Source of the DNA: Bog-532 sp963830385
GTDB lineage: Bacteria > Actinomycetota > Actinomycetes > Streptosporangiales > Streptosporangiaceae
Assembly: GCA_963830385.1 (NCBI GenBank)
Contig: CAWHMD010000006.1
Span: forward strand, 682,001-746,000
DNA length: 64,000 nucleotides
Reading direction: 5' to 3'
This document shows positions 55,649-63,337 of this stretch, piece after piece. The position numbers and the translations under genes are program-made. The notes beneath the pieces are model-generated. The model worked only from the letters and a program-made list of their open reading frames with translations. It searched no databases and was not told the origin of the DNA. The stretch's first letter is position 1, and each line of letters begins with the position of its first letter.

Positions 55649-57118
55649 CTACGCGGCGATGTCGGTCTGAACCTGGTGTTCGCGTGCCAATGCGGCGGAG
55701 GCGGTGGCCAGTTTCGCGCCTGGTCCGTGGGTATAGCCGGTTCCGGCGTAGTTCCAGGACGCGACGACCAGGACGACGGTCTCGTCGAGGGGGCGGCCCC
55801 AGGGGTCGCGTTCGCCATTAGGGTGGCGCTGGGCGCGGCGGTGTTCGGTGCGGGCGGTGCGGAGCTGGCCGAAGGTGACGGAGTAGCGGCGGGATTTGGT
55901 GAGGAACTGGCCGCCGTAGCCGAGCATGTGCGCACAGCGCCGGAACCGCGGATCACCGGTTGCTTTTTTGCTCCCGAGTTCCCAGGCAGTGGTGATCATC
56001 CGCCGGTAGTGGGCGGAGCAGTGCAGCACGGTCAGATCGAGGGCGGTGCGGATGCGCTGGTCGGGTACGCCGGGGACGGTGAGGGTTTTGGTGGCGTACT
56101 TGGCGATGTAGTTGGCTACGGCCGGGGCGGACAGGGCCTGTCCCGTGCCTGGCAGGGCGGTCTCGTGGCGGATGGGCCGGGCGTCGGTGCCTTGCGGGGC
56201 GCCGAAGGTGAGCCGGACGGCTGAACGGGCAGGGCCGCTGCTGACGGTGAGGGTGACGGCGGCGGTGGCTTGCCGGATCGCGTCGCACAGCAGGTCGGCG
56301 GTGTATTGGGCGGGCGGTGGCTGGTAGTCCTCGCCGGGTGCATCGAGGCGGATGACGGCGTGGAAGTGGACGACGCCGCGTGCCTGGTATTCGCCGACTT
56401 TGACGTACCGGATGCGCACGACCGCACGCAGCGCCTTCTGCGTGATACCGGCCAGCCGGGCCAGGTGGCGGGGCAGGTAGATCACGAACCGGCGCCACAG
56501 GTCACCGGCGTGGCGGTTGAACAGAACAGCGGCCTGGTAGTCGTAGCAGTCACCGCACATGGGCTGGCCGAGCCGGGGGTCCTCTTCTATATGCCGGGTG
56601 GGACAGGAGACGTCGCGGCCATGTGGGCAGCGGCGAGCGCTGGCGTCGCGGCGGGGCCGGCAGGGCAGGACGGTTTTACCGCGCATGCGCCGGGAGTGGA
56701 CCGGCCCGAAGCTGGGGGCGGTGAGGGTGGCGAACACGCAGGGATGGGTGGTGATCGTCTCGGGGACGCCTTTGCCGCCGCTCATGCCCGCGCGGACGAG
56801 TTGCCGGGCGTCCCGCTTGTACACCGCTGAGCAGGCCGGGCACACGGTCTCGCGGCGGTTGCCGCACGCGATGTGCAACACTCCACCCGGCTCGGCAATG
56901 GTGTCGTAGACGGAGGCAACCTCGCCCGTGGCCTTATCGATGGCGTCGATGCGGCCATGGAGCCGGATGGGATGAGAGCAGGTGCCGGTTGTAGCGAGCT
57001 GGTGTTCCCAGGCGCGGAAGTCAGCCCAGGAGATGGTCTCGGTGTCGTCGGCGGTCGCCCCCAGTCCCGGGCCCGGTGTGCTGGGTTCGGGGCTGAGGGC
57101 GGCGGTGGCGGCAGTCAT
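55649..57118 (-). CDS. RepSA-like rolling-circle replication initiator
   Basis: A 489-residue replication initiator of the AICE RepSA type. Cysteine-rich zinc regions (ACGNRRETVCPACSAVY and RRCPHGRDVSCPTRH, and QPMCGDCYDYQAAV) precede a HUH motif (GVVHFHAVIRLDAP). A Tyr-Lys motif follows (NYIAKYATKTLTVPG), with later GSKKATGDPRFRRCAHMLGYGG. The Tyr should nick the origin on the plus strand. It overlaps the tra gene by 4 bp, so the two are coupled. Confidence 0.88.
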   Translation of the reverse strand: MTAATAALSPEPSTPGPGLGATADDTETISWADFRAWEHQLATTGTCSHPIRLHGRIDAIDKATGEVASVYDTIAEPGGVLHIACGNRRETVCPACSAVYKRDARQLVRAGMSGGKGVPETITTHPCVFATLTAPSFGPVHSRRMRGKTVLPCRPRRDASARRCPHGRDVSCPTRHIEEDPRLGQPMCGDCYDYQAAVLFNRHAGDLWRRFVIYLPRHLARLAGITQKALRAVVRIRYVKVGEYQARGVVHFHAVIRLDAPGEDYQPPPAQYTADLLCDAIRQATAAVTLTVSSGPARSAVRLTFGAPQGTDARPIRHETALPGTGQALSAPAVANYIAKYATKTLTVPGVPDQRIRTALDLTVLHCSAHYRRMITTAWELGSKKATGDPRFRRCAHMLGYGGQFLTKSRRYSVTFGQLRTARTEHRRAQRHPNGERDPWGRPLDETVVLVVASWNYAGTGYTHGPGAKLATASAALAREHQVQTDIAA

Positions 57119-57927
57119 GCGGCCTCGGTGTGACGCAGCCGGGCCGCGTAGCTGGCGAGGTAGGCGACGTCTTCGTCGGTGAGGTAGGCGGCTTTGATGC
57201 GGCGGGGGATGCCGGTTTCGGACAGCAGCCAGCCGACGCCCCGGGCGAGGGGGTCGATGTCGGCGGCGGTAAACCCTTCCCCCGCCCAGCCGTGCCCGAG
57301 CACGGTGTCTGAAGATGAGTCGGTGGTGCAGCGGAACGCCCACCGGTAGCCGAACAGGTCTCGCATCGAGGGGTCGATGACCTGATGGGAGGGCCGCTGG
57401 GTGGCCAGGACGACGATGACCCCGGCCGCACGCCCCCTCGCCACCAGGTCCCGGGTCAGCGCGGCGAACTTCTCCCGTTCGGTTTTGGAGCCGACGGTGG
57501 CGGAGAAGTAGGCGTACTCGTCGATGACGATCAGGTAAACGTGCTCCCCGCTGTCGCGGGTGATCTTGCGGCGGCCACAGGCCAGGAGTGTGTCGTAGCG
57601 GGCGTTCATGGTGGCCTGGAAGGACTCGAACGCTTTGATCGCGTCGGCGATGGAGGGGCCGATGAACTGGTCGGCGCAGTGCCGCCAGGGACCGAGTTCG
57701 ACTTGCTTGCCGTCGATGAGGATGAGCTTGCAGTCGTAGGCGAGGGCGCCGTGGGCGACGATGAGGTTGATGCCAGAGGATTTGCCTGCGCCGGGCTCGC
57801 CGCCGAGCAGCATGTTGCGCTCGGCCAGGTCGACGTAGACGTGCTCGCCGTTTTCGTCCAGGCCCAGGTGTACGGGGTCGAACATGGAGAACGGGAACCC
57901 GGCCGGGGCTAGGGTCGAAGTGGTCAT
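57115..57927 (-). CDS. FtsK/SpoIIIE-type transfer translocase (TraB/TraSA-like)
   Basis: A 270-residue single-domain translocase. Walker A is LLGGEPGAGKSSGINLIV (about residues 40-57), Walker B is HVYLIVIDEYAYFSA (about 130-144), and the Q-loop is VVLATQRPSHQVID. It lacks the N-terminal membrane domain of Streptomyces TraB, so the membrane protein at 58334 may be its anchor. AICE Tra proteins pump double-stranded DNA to the recipient mycelium. It has its own ribosome site (GAAGGAAAG) just past the hairpin at 57955. Confidence 0.9.
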   Translation of the reverse strand: MTTSTLAPAGFPFSMFDPVHLGLDENGEHVYVDLAERNMLLGGEPGAGKSSGINLIVAHGALAYDCKLILIDGKQVELGPWRHCADQFIGPSIADAIKAFESFQATMNARYDTLLACGRRKITRDSGEHVYLIVIDEYAYFSATVGSKTEREKFAALTRDLVARGRAAGVIVVLATQRPSHQVIDPSMRDLFGYRWAFRCTTDSSSDTVLGHGWAGEGFTAADIDPLARGVGWLLSETGIPRRIKAAYLTDEDVAYLASYAARLRHTEAA

Positions 57928-57954
57928 GGTGGTGGCTTTCCTTCAGGAGTCGGG

Positions 57955-57986
57955 TGACAGGCCCCGGGGATGCCCGGGGCCTGTCA
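57955..57986 (-). terminator. Intergenic hairpin A (before tra)
   Basis: A perfect 14-bp stem TGACAGGCCCCGGG / CCCGGGGCCTGTCA (57955-57968 with 57973-57986), loop GATG. It lies just past the stop of the 111-residue gene and before the tra ribosome site. No T-run is present, so it may attenuate or protect mRNA instead of ending it. Confidence 0.7.
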
Positions 57987-58001
57987 GCGGGTGGAAGCGG
58001 G

Positions 58002-58337
58002 TCACGGGGTGACCCAGCGGTGACGCTGGCCGTCCCAGGCGGGGGCGGCCTGGTCGCGGGTGGCGAAAACGATGCCTTTGCCGCCGCACTCAGCGCAGGG
58101 CTGGTAGCCGTGCAGGTAGACCGGGCAGCCCGCGGTGAGCGCCTGCCAGCGCGTGCCTCGTTCGGTGATGACGGCGAGGTTCGCGGTGGCGAGCTTGATG
58201 AGCGCCTGGGTGCCGTAGGGCTCAACCGAGGTGACGGTGAACCCGCCAAGCCCGTCCAGGGTGATCAGGTCGCCCCGGGTGAGCTGGCTGGTCAGTTTGA
58301 CGGCCAGATAGCGGCCGGGGTCAGGGCGGGCGGTCAC
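58002..58337 (-). CDS. AICE hypothetical protein with CxxC motif
   Basis: A 111-residue protein: RYLAVKLTSQLTRGDLITLDGLGGFTV, ATANLAVITERGTRWQAL and a CAECGGKG zinc-knuckle-like turn. The beta-rich N-terminal part may be a small barrel. It overlaps the next upstream gene's stop by 4 bp. No function is assigned; such genes flank FtsK in related elements. Confidence 0.72.
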   Translation of the reverse strand: MTARPDPGRYLAVKLTSQLTRGDLITLDGLGGFTVTSVEPYGTQALIKLATANLAVITERGTRWQALTAGCPVYLHGYQPCAECGGKGIVFATRDQAAPAWDGQRHRWVTP

Positions 58338-58987
58338 GGCACCGGCTCCGTGGTTCTGGTGTCGGGCCGGATGATGCGGGTCGGGGTGATGATGTCCTGA
58401 TCTGGCTCGTTCCCCGTGGGTGTGGTGATCTTGGAGGGGATGATGACGTCAGCGGTCAGCGGGTCATGCCGCACGATGTCGACGGTGACGAGCTGGGACC
58501 ATTTCTTGCTGCGGATGACACGGGCTTCGCGGGCGTAGCAGGCCGAGGCGATCTCGGCTTTGTAGGCGTCGAAGTCATCAGCGCAGATACCGGCCCGGCA
58601 CAGTAGGCGGGCGCGTTCGCCCACCTTGGTCGGGTGTATCCAGAGGATGAGCGGGAGCCGCCCGGCCCGGGTGTGCATGCGGGTCTCGTAGCAGACCCGC
58701 TGGAGGCGGTGCCGGGTGATCAGGCACCAAGTGCGCCGCCTGAGGAACCGGCGGGAGTGCGGGACCAGCAGGGTGGCAGTGATGAGGGCCGCGAGGGTGA
58801 TACCTGCCCATAGGGCGGTGATGGCTACCGCGAGACGGGCGTACCCGGCCGCGGTGGCGGCAAGGAGGGCCAGTTCGGTGCGCCACCGCCAGGCGATCCC
58901 GGCTTTGGAGCGGTGGAAGTCCACGGCCCAGCCTTCGAGCAGGTAGGGGTTGTTGCGCTGGTTGCGGGGATTGCGGGTGCTGGACAT
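58334..58987 (-). CDS. AICE membrane protein, possible translocase partner
   Basis: A 217-residue protein. It begins SSTRNPRNQRNNPYLLEGWAVDFHRSK, then has two hydrophobic helices (about residues 38-58 and 60-78). A cytosolic part has RLQRVCYETRMHTRAGRLPLILWIHPTKVGERARLLCRAGI (quoted as RMHTRAGRLPLILW and PTKVGERARLL). The last 35 residues are Thr/Pro/Ile-rich. It lies directly upstream of the tra region and could tether the membrane-less FtsK protein. That role is inferred, not shown. Confidence 0.72.
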   Translation of the reverse strand: MSSTRNPRNQRNNPYLLEGWAVDFHRSKAGIAWRWRTELALLAATAAGYARLAVAITALWAGITLAALITATLLVPHSRRFLRRRTWCLITRHRLQRVCYETRMHTRAGRLPLILWIHPTKVGERARLLCRAGICADDFDAYKAEIASACYAREARVIRSKKWSQLVTVDIVRHDPLTADVIIPSKITTPTGNEPDQDIITPTRIIRPDTRTTEPVP

Positions 58988-58990
58988 GGG

Positions 58991-59209
58991 TCACCGCCTG
59001 GACAGGACACGGGCGCGGGCGGACAGGATGAGGGCGCCCTGGCACAGGGGGCAGTAACCGCCGTTCCAGTGGCCGCGCTTGCGGCAGCCGGTGCAGGGGA
59101 ACTTGCCGTCGGGGGTGATGGCCAGGTTGGCGGCGAGGTCGCTGACGGTGGCGGCCAGGCGGTCAGTGTCGATGACGGGGTGGCCGGCGTTGCGGTTACG
59201 GCGCGGCAT
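58991..59209 (-). CDS. AICE zinc-ribbon protein, 72 residues
   Basis: A short protein with CTGCRKRGHWNGGYCPLCQG, two CxxC pairs typical of a zinc ribbon, and a helical N-terminus (DTDRLAATVSDLAANLAI). It is flanked by 3-bp gaps to its neighbours. It may bind nucleic acid. ATG 59209 is preferred over a longer frame. Confidence 0.72.
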   Translation of the reverse strand: MPRRNRNAGHPVIDTDRLAATVSDLAANLAITPDGKFPCTGCRKRGHWNGGYCPLCQGALILSARARVLSRR

Positions 59210-59211
59210 GC

Positions 59212-59466
59212 TCACCGCCCCCTCGGGGTGGGGGTGTCCCAGTCCACGACGCAGGCAACCGGCCAGGCCAGCCCGCACGCGATGCAGGACAGGGCGATTT
59301 CGGTGATGCCGTCGCCGGTGTCGATTTCGGTTTCGGTGATGGCGAACGAGCCGCAGCCGGGGCAGATCGGCTCGTGGTAGATGACCCGGTGCTCAGGCGT
59401 CACGGGACGCGGGGGGGCCGGGGTGGTGCTAGGCGCGCCGGGGGGCGCGCTGGTAGCCTTGCTCAT
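59212..59466 (-). CDS. AICE zinc-ribbon protein, 84 residues
   Basis: An 84-residue protein with a Pro/Ala-rich N-terminus (SKATSAPPGAPSTTPAPPRP). Two cysteine pairs, CPGCG and CIACG, are separated by about 22 residues (a zinc ribbon). It has AAGGAG about 8 nt before ATG 59466, and its leader shares a repeated block with the 60914 and 61388 genes. The function is unknown; the fold suggests nucleic-acid contact or protein interaction. Confidence 0.73.
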   Translation of the reverse strand: MSKATSAPPGAPSTTPAPPRPVTPEHRVIYHEPICPGCGSFAITETEIDTGDGITEIALSCIACGLAWPVACVVDWDTPTPRGR

Positions 59467-59517
59467 ACCACTTCTCCTTGTTTTCACTGATCAGGGGATG
59501 AGGAACGGTTGTGGTGC

Positions 59518-59551
59518 GCCGGGCCGGGGGACGGGCATCCCCAGGCCCGGC
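59518..59551 (-). terminator. Intergenic hairpin B
   Basis: GCCGGGCC / GGCCCGGC (59518-59525 with 59544-59551) plus GGGGA / TCCCC, loop CGGGCA. It sits 8 bp past the stop of the 90-residue gene. The same sequence recurs as hairpin C at 60971-61005. Confidence 0.75.
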
Positions 59552-59559
59552 ATCGTGCG

Positions 59560-59832
59560 TTAGGGCAGTTCGCCGGATTCGGCGGTGACGCGACGGAAGA
59601 CGGTGTGCCCGTCGCGGGTAGTGACCTCGGCGTGGCGGGCGAGAATCTGGAACGCTTCGGTGACCGTGCGCGCCCAGCCGGGCGCGTCGGGGAAGAATCC
59701 GCCAGCGGCGAGCCAGTCCGTTAGCGCGGAGGTGAGTTCAGCTAGTTCCGCCAGCGCATCGGTGTCACCGGGGCTGGCGTGTATCTGGTCGATCAGCCGC
59801 CGCTGGGCGGCGATGTTGGCGTCAGGGTCCAT
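59560..59832 (-). CDS. AICE hypothetical protein, 90 residues
   Basis: A small helical protein, DPDANIAAQRRLIDQIHASPG then LAELAELTSALTDWLAAGG, with AAGGAG 8 nt upstream of ATG 59832. No cysteines or membrane helices are visible. The length and helical pattern are those of many AICE accessory proteins, but no family is recognised. Confidence 0.65.
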   Translation of the reverse strand: MDPDANIAAQRRLIDQIHASPGDTDALAELAELTSALTDWLAAGGFFPDAPGWARTVTEAFQILARHAEVTTRDGHTVFRRVTAESGELP

Positions 59833-59879
59833 CAGGGGTGCTCCTTGGCTAGTGGGGTGACGGGACATCCGGTGGTGGG

Positions 59880-59917
59880 GCCGGAGCCGGGAGGATGGGT
59901 TCCTCCCGGGCTCCGGC
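59880..59917 (-). terminator. Intergenic hairpin D
   Basis: GCCGGAGCC / GGCTCCGGC (59880-59888 with 59909-59917) and GGGAGG / CCTCCC (59889-59894 with 59902-59907), with a G bulge and a 7-nt loop. It lies 13 bp past the DUF932 gene stop and belongs to the same series as hairpins B and C. Confidence 0.72.
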
Positions 59918-59930
59918 AGCCGCCTCTGTG

Positions 59931-60914
59931 TCAGGCGGTAGTGATGTCGCGGATCAGGGACATGGCCCGGTGCTTGAGCGGTTCGGACCGGATCAGGGTG
60001 CGGTTGAGCCGGGTCTCCCAGGACCGGGCGGTGCGCACGTGATCCAGGTACTCACCGGAGGCCTGGACCAGCCCGTAGGCGGTGTGGGCGACCTGCTCGG
60101 TCGTGGCGGAGTCGAAGATGGCGCGCAGCGCGGCGCGGGCTTCGTCGACGTTGCGGGCCACGCGGTCGGTGACCAGCCCGGCCGGGGGCATGGGGATGAA
60201 CTCGGTGATGAACATTTCCCGCTGCTGGGCGGTGATGGGGATTCCCAGCAGTTGCGCCGCGAGCTCCTGGTAGCGGTGCATCTCCTGGCGGGCGCCGGTG
60301 ACGGCCTGGCGGGCTTCGTCGATCCGGTTGCGCCAGCTGGCTTTGTGGATGAAGGAGAAGGTGGTGCCGGTGCGCTCGCCTTCCAGTTCGGCGGCGCGGA
60401 AGGTGTTGGCGCACACGATCCGTACGGCGGTCGCGCGCAGGGCGCAGGCGGCGGTGCCGTCGTGCCGGTTGGTGATGGCCAGATACGGCAGGGTCGGGCT
60501 GTTATCGCCCGGCAAGGTGATGGGCTCGTCCAGGAGCGCCAGGCACCAGACGGACCGGCCGCTGTCGAGTACGCCTGCGGTTTCCCATTTGACGTTGGAT
60601 TGGGCGAGGACGGCTTCGACGATCTCGCCCATCTCGGTGTGGTCGATGACGGTGTAGGTGTCCTTGTTGATGGACAGGACGGCCCCGGTGTCGGAGCGGC
60701 TGATGGTCTTCCAGCCGCCGATCGGCTCGTAGTGCTCGCTGCCGTCGTCGTTGATACCGGTGACCGCGTACACATCAGCGGTCACGGGGTCCCAGTCCAG
60801 TCCGGCCAGGGTCCGGGCCTGCTCCCAGGAGCCGGGGTAATCCTCGAGGATGGTGCCTTCGCGGTGCCAGGGCATCTGGCGGACCGAGAACATCGACTCG
60901 ATGTTTGCTGGCAT
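59931..60914 (-). CDS. DUF932 (phage/plasmid-like TIGR03299) protein
   Basis: A 327-residue protein of the DUF932 family, found on plasmids, phages and integrative elements. Recognised parts are MPWHREGTILEDYPGSWEQARTLAGLDWDPV (quoted as MPWHREGTILED and QARTLAGLDWDPV), ALAQSNVKWETAGVLDSGRSVW-like middle, YLAITNRHDGTAACALRATAVRIVCANTF (quoted as LAITNRHDGTAAC and RIVCANTF). The function is unknown; it is proposed to be involved in DNA handling. AAGGAG about 8 nt upstream of ATG 60914 lies inside the repeated leader. Confidence 0.88.
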   Translation of the reverse strand: MPANIESMFSVRQMPWHREGTILEDYPGSWEQARTLAGLDWDPVTADVYAVTGINDDGSEHYEPIGGWKTISRSDTGAVLSINKDTYTVIDHTEMGEIVEAVLAQSNVKWETAGVLDSGRSVWCLALLDEPITLPGDNSPTLPYLAITNRHDGTAACALRATAVRIVCANTFRAAELEGERTGTTFSFIHKASWRNRIDEARQAVTGARQEMHRYQELAAQLLGIPITAQQREMFITEFIPMPPAGLVTDRVARNVDEARAALRAIFDSATTEQVAHTAYGLVQASGEYLDHVRTARSWETRLNRTLIRSEPLKHRAMSLIRDITTA

Positions 60915-60970
60915 GAAAAGTTTCTCCTTGTTGTCGTGCTGATCAGGGGGTTGAGGAACGGCTGTAGTGG

Positions 60971-61005
60971 GCCGGGCCGGGGGACGGGCATCCCCCAGGC
61001 CCGGC
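60971..61005 (-). terminator. Intergenic hairpin C (copy of B)
   Basis: GCCGGGCC / GGCCCGGC (60971-60978 with 60998-61005) and GGGGGA / TCCCCC (60979-60984 with 60991-60996), loop CGGGCA, one bulged A. It is almost identical to hairpin B and lies just past the stop of the 61014 gene. Confidence 0.75.
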
Positions 61006-61013
61006 AGAAACGG

Positions 61014-61388
61014 TTAGCGGCTGCTGGAAGTGCGGACGTAGGCGTATGCCTTGACCTGCACATCCGCGTAGGGGAATGTGACCTCGCAGTGGACGGCGGG
61101 CTCGCCACACACGTCTTCGGCAGGGGTGCCGGTAACGGTGCCGCCAAAGGTCTCGGCCCAGCGGGCCAGGTCGTGGAAGGTGCCCGGCTCCGAGCCGAAC
61201 TGCAGGTTGATCTCCTGCGCGGACACCGACAAGGACAGGTACCGCGGCTGCGGCAGGGACTGGTCCTCGGTGAACAAAGCGACCAAGGTGACGGCCAGAT
61301 CGGCCATCGTCTTGTCCGGGACGGGCTCGGTCATGGTCACGAAATCGGGAACCTCGACGGCCCCGGACCGGATGGGAGTAGCGGTCAT
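61014..61388 (-). CDS. AICE hypothetical protein, 124 residues
   Basis: A soluble protein: VEVPDFVTMTEPVPDKTMADLAVTLVALF, PQPRYLSLSVSAQEINLQFG, FHDLARWAETFGGTVTG and FPYADVQVKAYAYVRTSS. Alternating beta strands and helices suggest a small alpha/beta fold. No family is recognised. The leader carries the repeated CCCCTGATCAG block and a GGAG element. Confidence 0.65.
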   Translation of the reverse strand: MTATPIRSGAVEVPDFVTMTEPVPDKTMADLAVTLVALFTEDQSLPQPRYLSLSVSAQEINLQFGSEPGTFHDLARWAETFGGTVTGTPAEDVCGEPAVHCEVTFPYADVQVKAYAYVRTSSSR

Positions 61389-61498
61389 GACAGGTGGTTC
61401 TCCTTGTCTGTACTGATCAGGGGATGAGAATCGATCGCGATGCCCTGGCCTTGGCACAGGGCGCGGCCGGGATGCGGGCAACGCGGCGTGGCCGCAGG

Positions 61499-61840
61499 TC
61501 ACGCCGCAGGAGCGCGGCGGGCCTCAGCCAGCACGGTGACGGAATCGGCGCGGAACGCGCGGACGATCTGGTGGGTCTGCTTGTTCACGTACGGCGCGTA
61601 CACCAGGCCGTGAACGGTCGCGAGTTCATCCAGGGTCAGCTTGGGCTCGTCTCCGGCCACCTCGACCCAGATGGTCTCCGATGTGTTACTGCCGGTGTCG
61701 ACCGCCGTGAGGCGGATCGTCCAGACCAGCCGCCCATCCGGCGTCCGCCGCTGCGATGGGTTGGCCCGCGACTCCTGCCGGGGCCTGGGCAGCGCCGCTA
61801 CCCGGAACTTGACCTCGCTCGTGTCGATCCTGAGACGCAT
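61499..61840 (-). CDS. AICE hypothetical protein, 113 residues
   Basis: A beta-rich protein: RLRIDTSEVKFRVAALPRPRQ, TPDGRLVWTIRLTAVDTGSNTSETIWVEVAGDEPKLTL (quoted as GRLVWTIRLTAV and ETIWVEVAGDEP), VHGLVYAPYVNKQTHQIVRAFRADS. It is the first gene of the leftward AICE operon, next to the regulatory region. Proteins of similar size and strand pattern are common in this place in pSAM2-like elements. Function unknown. Confidence 0.7.
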   Translation of the reverse strand: MRLRIDTSEVKFRVAALPRPRQESRANPSQRRTPDGRLVWTIRLTAVDTGSNTSETIWVEVAGDEPKLTLDELATVHGLVYAPYVNKQTHQIVRAFRADSVTVLAEARRAPAA

Positions 61841-61903
61841 GTCGTTCGTCCTTCCATGCTCGGTGCAGGTGGTGTAGCTCTCTCGGTGAGCTACCTGTTG
61901 AGT

Positions 61904-62014
61904 AGGACTTTACGACGCCTTCGTGAGATCAAATAGGACTTGTAGAGGACTTAAAGAGGCGCTGTCGCGGACTAAATTTACTTAATTATGAGTTAGGGGT
62001 CCTATAAAAGTCCT
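61904..62014. promoter_or_regulatory. Iterated AGGACTT motifs in the divergent AICE control region
   Basis: AGGACTT occurs on the plus strand at 61904-61910, 61935-61941 and 61946-61952, and inverted (AAGTCCT) at 62008-62014. A related TAGGGGTCCTATA lies at 61994-62006. The 220-bp gap between the leftward operon (61840) and the HTH-TPR gene (62060) is the most AT-rich part of the element. It is a candidate operator cluster or replication origin-like iteron set. Confidence 0.72.
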
Positions 62015-62059
62015 CGATGAGCTAAGATCGGCAGGGACACTACACAGTGCGGAGGTTCC

Positions 62060-63337
62060 ATGACTGGCCCTATCGGCAACGTGCGGCTGAAAGCCGCTCG
62101 CCAACATGCCGGGTACGCATCACAGCAAGCGCTGGCGGACGCTCTGACCCGTATGGCACCCCAACTTGGGCTCGGACATCTAGATGTCAGCGTCCGGCAG
62201 ATACGCCGCTGGGAATCGGCCACTCCCCCCTGGCCACGAGCAGATCACCAGCGGCTACTCGTCCAGGTACTCCAGCTCCCCATGGGGGACCTCGGCTTCA
62301 CTGCGCCGTGGGAAGTCTCCGTGGCCGGGCCTGACGCCGCAGCCGCCGCCCAGAGTGCTCAGCCGATCAGGAACACCAGCCGGACCTCCCTGCCTCTCTC
62401 GAAGGCGCGGGGCGTAGTCCAGCCCTCCACAGTCGGAAGTGACTATGCGGCGATCACCGCCGCCTACCGGCGTCTGTACACGAACGTCCTGCCGACGCAG
62501 CTCCATCCTGCGGTCACCGAGCACACCCGGATGGGTGCGCATCTTCTCGGCGAGACCGCCGGTGTCAGTCACGACATCGTGGCGACTGCCCTAGCCGAAA
62601 CGCTGCTGCTGGCCGCGCGTATCGAATTCTTCGACTTGCGCCAGCCCGACGACGCGGACGCCACCTTGGTCCGCGCCCTTCAGGCAGCAGGTGAAGCCGA
62701 CGATCCCCTCCTGGGATCTGCGATCCTGGCGCACGCAGCCTTCGTTCCCGGCTGGGCCGGTCATCGCGACGACGCAGCGGAGCGTATGCGGGCCGCTCGC
62801 ACCTACGCCCGCCGGGCTCCGGCCTCGGCTGAATTTCTGGCCTGGCTGGATGCCGTGGAAGCCGAATGCGAGACGATCTGTGGGCACACTCGCGAGGCGC
62901 TACGGCTGATCGAGCACGGCGAATCACTCCTTGCCGCTGGCAACGAGCATTCCTCACCAGACTGGTTCACCTGGTTCTCCCCGGTACGGCTCGCCGCGTT
63001 CAAGGGCAACACCCAGCTCAAAGCCGGGCATCTGCCCCAGGCGGAAGAGACGCTGACCGCTGCGCTGAGCAATGCGTCGATCATGGATGACAAGCAGCGC
63101 ACCGTCATCCTTGGTGACCTGGCCGCGGTCAAGACGGCCCAGCGCGATCCTGAGGCCGCATGCGCCTACGCCGGTCAAGCGCTGGAGCAGCTGGGGCTTA
63201 ACTGGTACGCAACTGGCATGGACCGGGTGCTGGAAGTACGCAAAGCACTCCAGCCCTGGGCCGAACTGGACTGCGTGCAGGCACTCGACGACCGGCTCTA
63301 CGGCTGGCAGGCAACCCTCAGCACGCTGCAGCATTAA
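62060..63337 (+). CDS. HTH-TPR transcriptional regulator of the AICE
   Basis: A 425-residue protein. The N-terminal XRE-like HTH (about residues 5-75; LKAARQHAGYASQQALADALTR and VSVRQIRRWESATPPWP) is followed by a linker and a long array of TPR-like helices (about 130-415; LAETLLLAARIEFFDLRQPDDADATLVRALQAAGE, quoted in part as ADATLVRALQAAGE; EAACAYAGQALEQLGLNWY). Such HTH-TPR proteins often sense peptides or partner proteins. GGAGG precedes ATG 62060. It is the only clear regulator seen in this element and probably controls the AGGACTT region. Its 3' end overlaps the HAD gene by 20 bp. Confidence 0.87.
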   Translation: MTGPIGNVRLKAARQHAGYASQQALADALTRMAPQLGLGHLDVSVRQIRRWESATPPWPRADHQRLLVQVLQLPMGDLGFTAPWEVSVAGPDAAAAAQSAQPIRNTSRTSLPLSKARGVVQPSTVGSDYAAITAAYRRLYTNVLPTQLHPAVTEHTRMGAHLLGETAGVSHDIVATALAETLLLAARIEFFDLRQPDDADATLVRALQAAGEADDPLLGSAILAHAAFVPGWAGHRDDAAERMRAARTYARRAPASAEFLAWLDAVEAECETICGHTREALRLIEHGESLLAAGNEHSSPDWFTWFSPVRLAAFKGNTQLKAGHLPQAEETLTAALSNASIMDDKQRTVILGDLAAVKTAQRDPEAACAYAGQALEQLGLNWYATGMDRVLEVRKALQPWAELDCVQALDDRLYGWQATLSTLQH

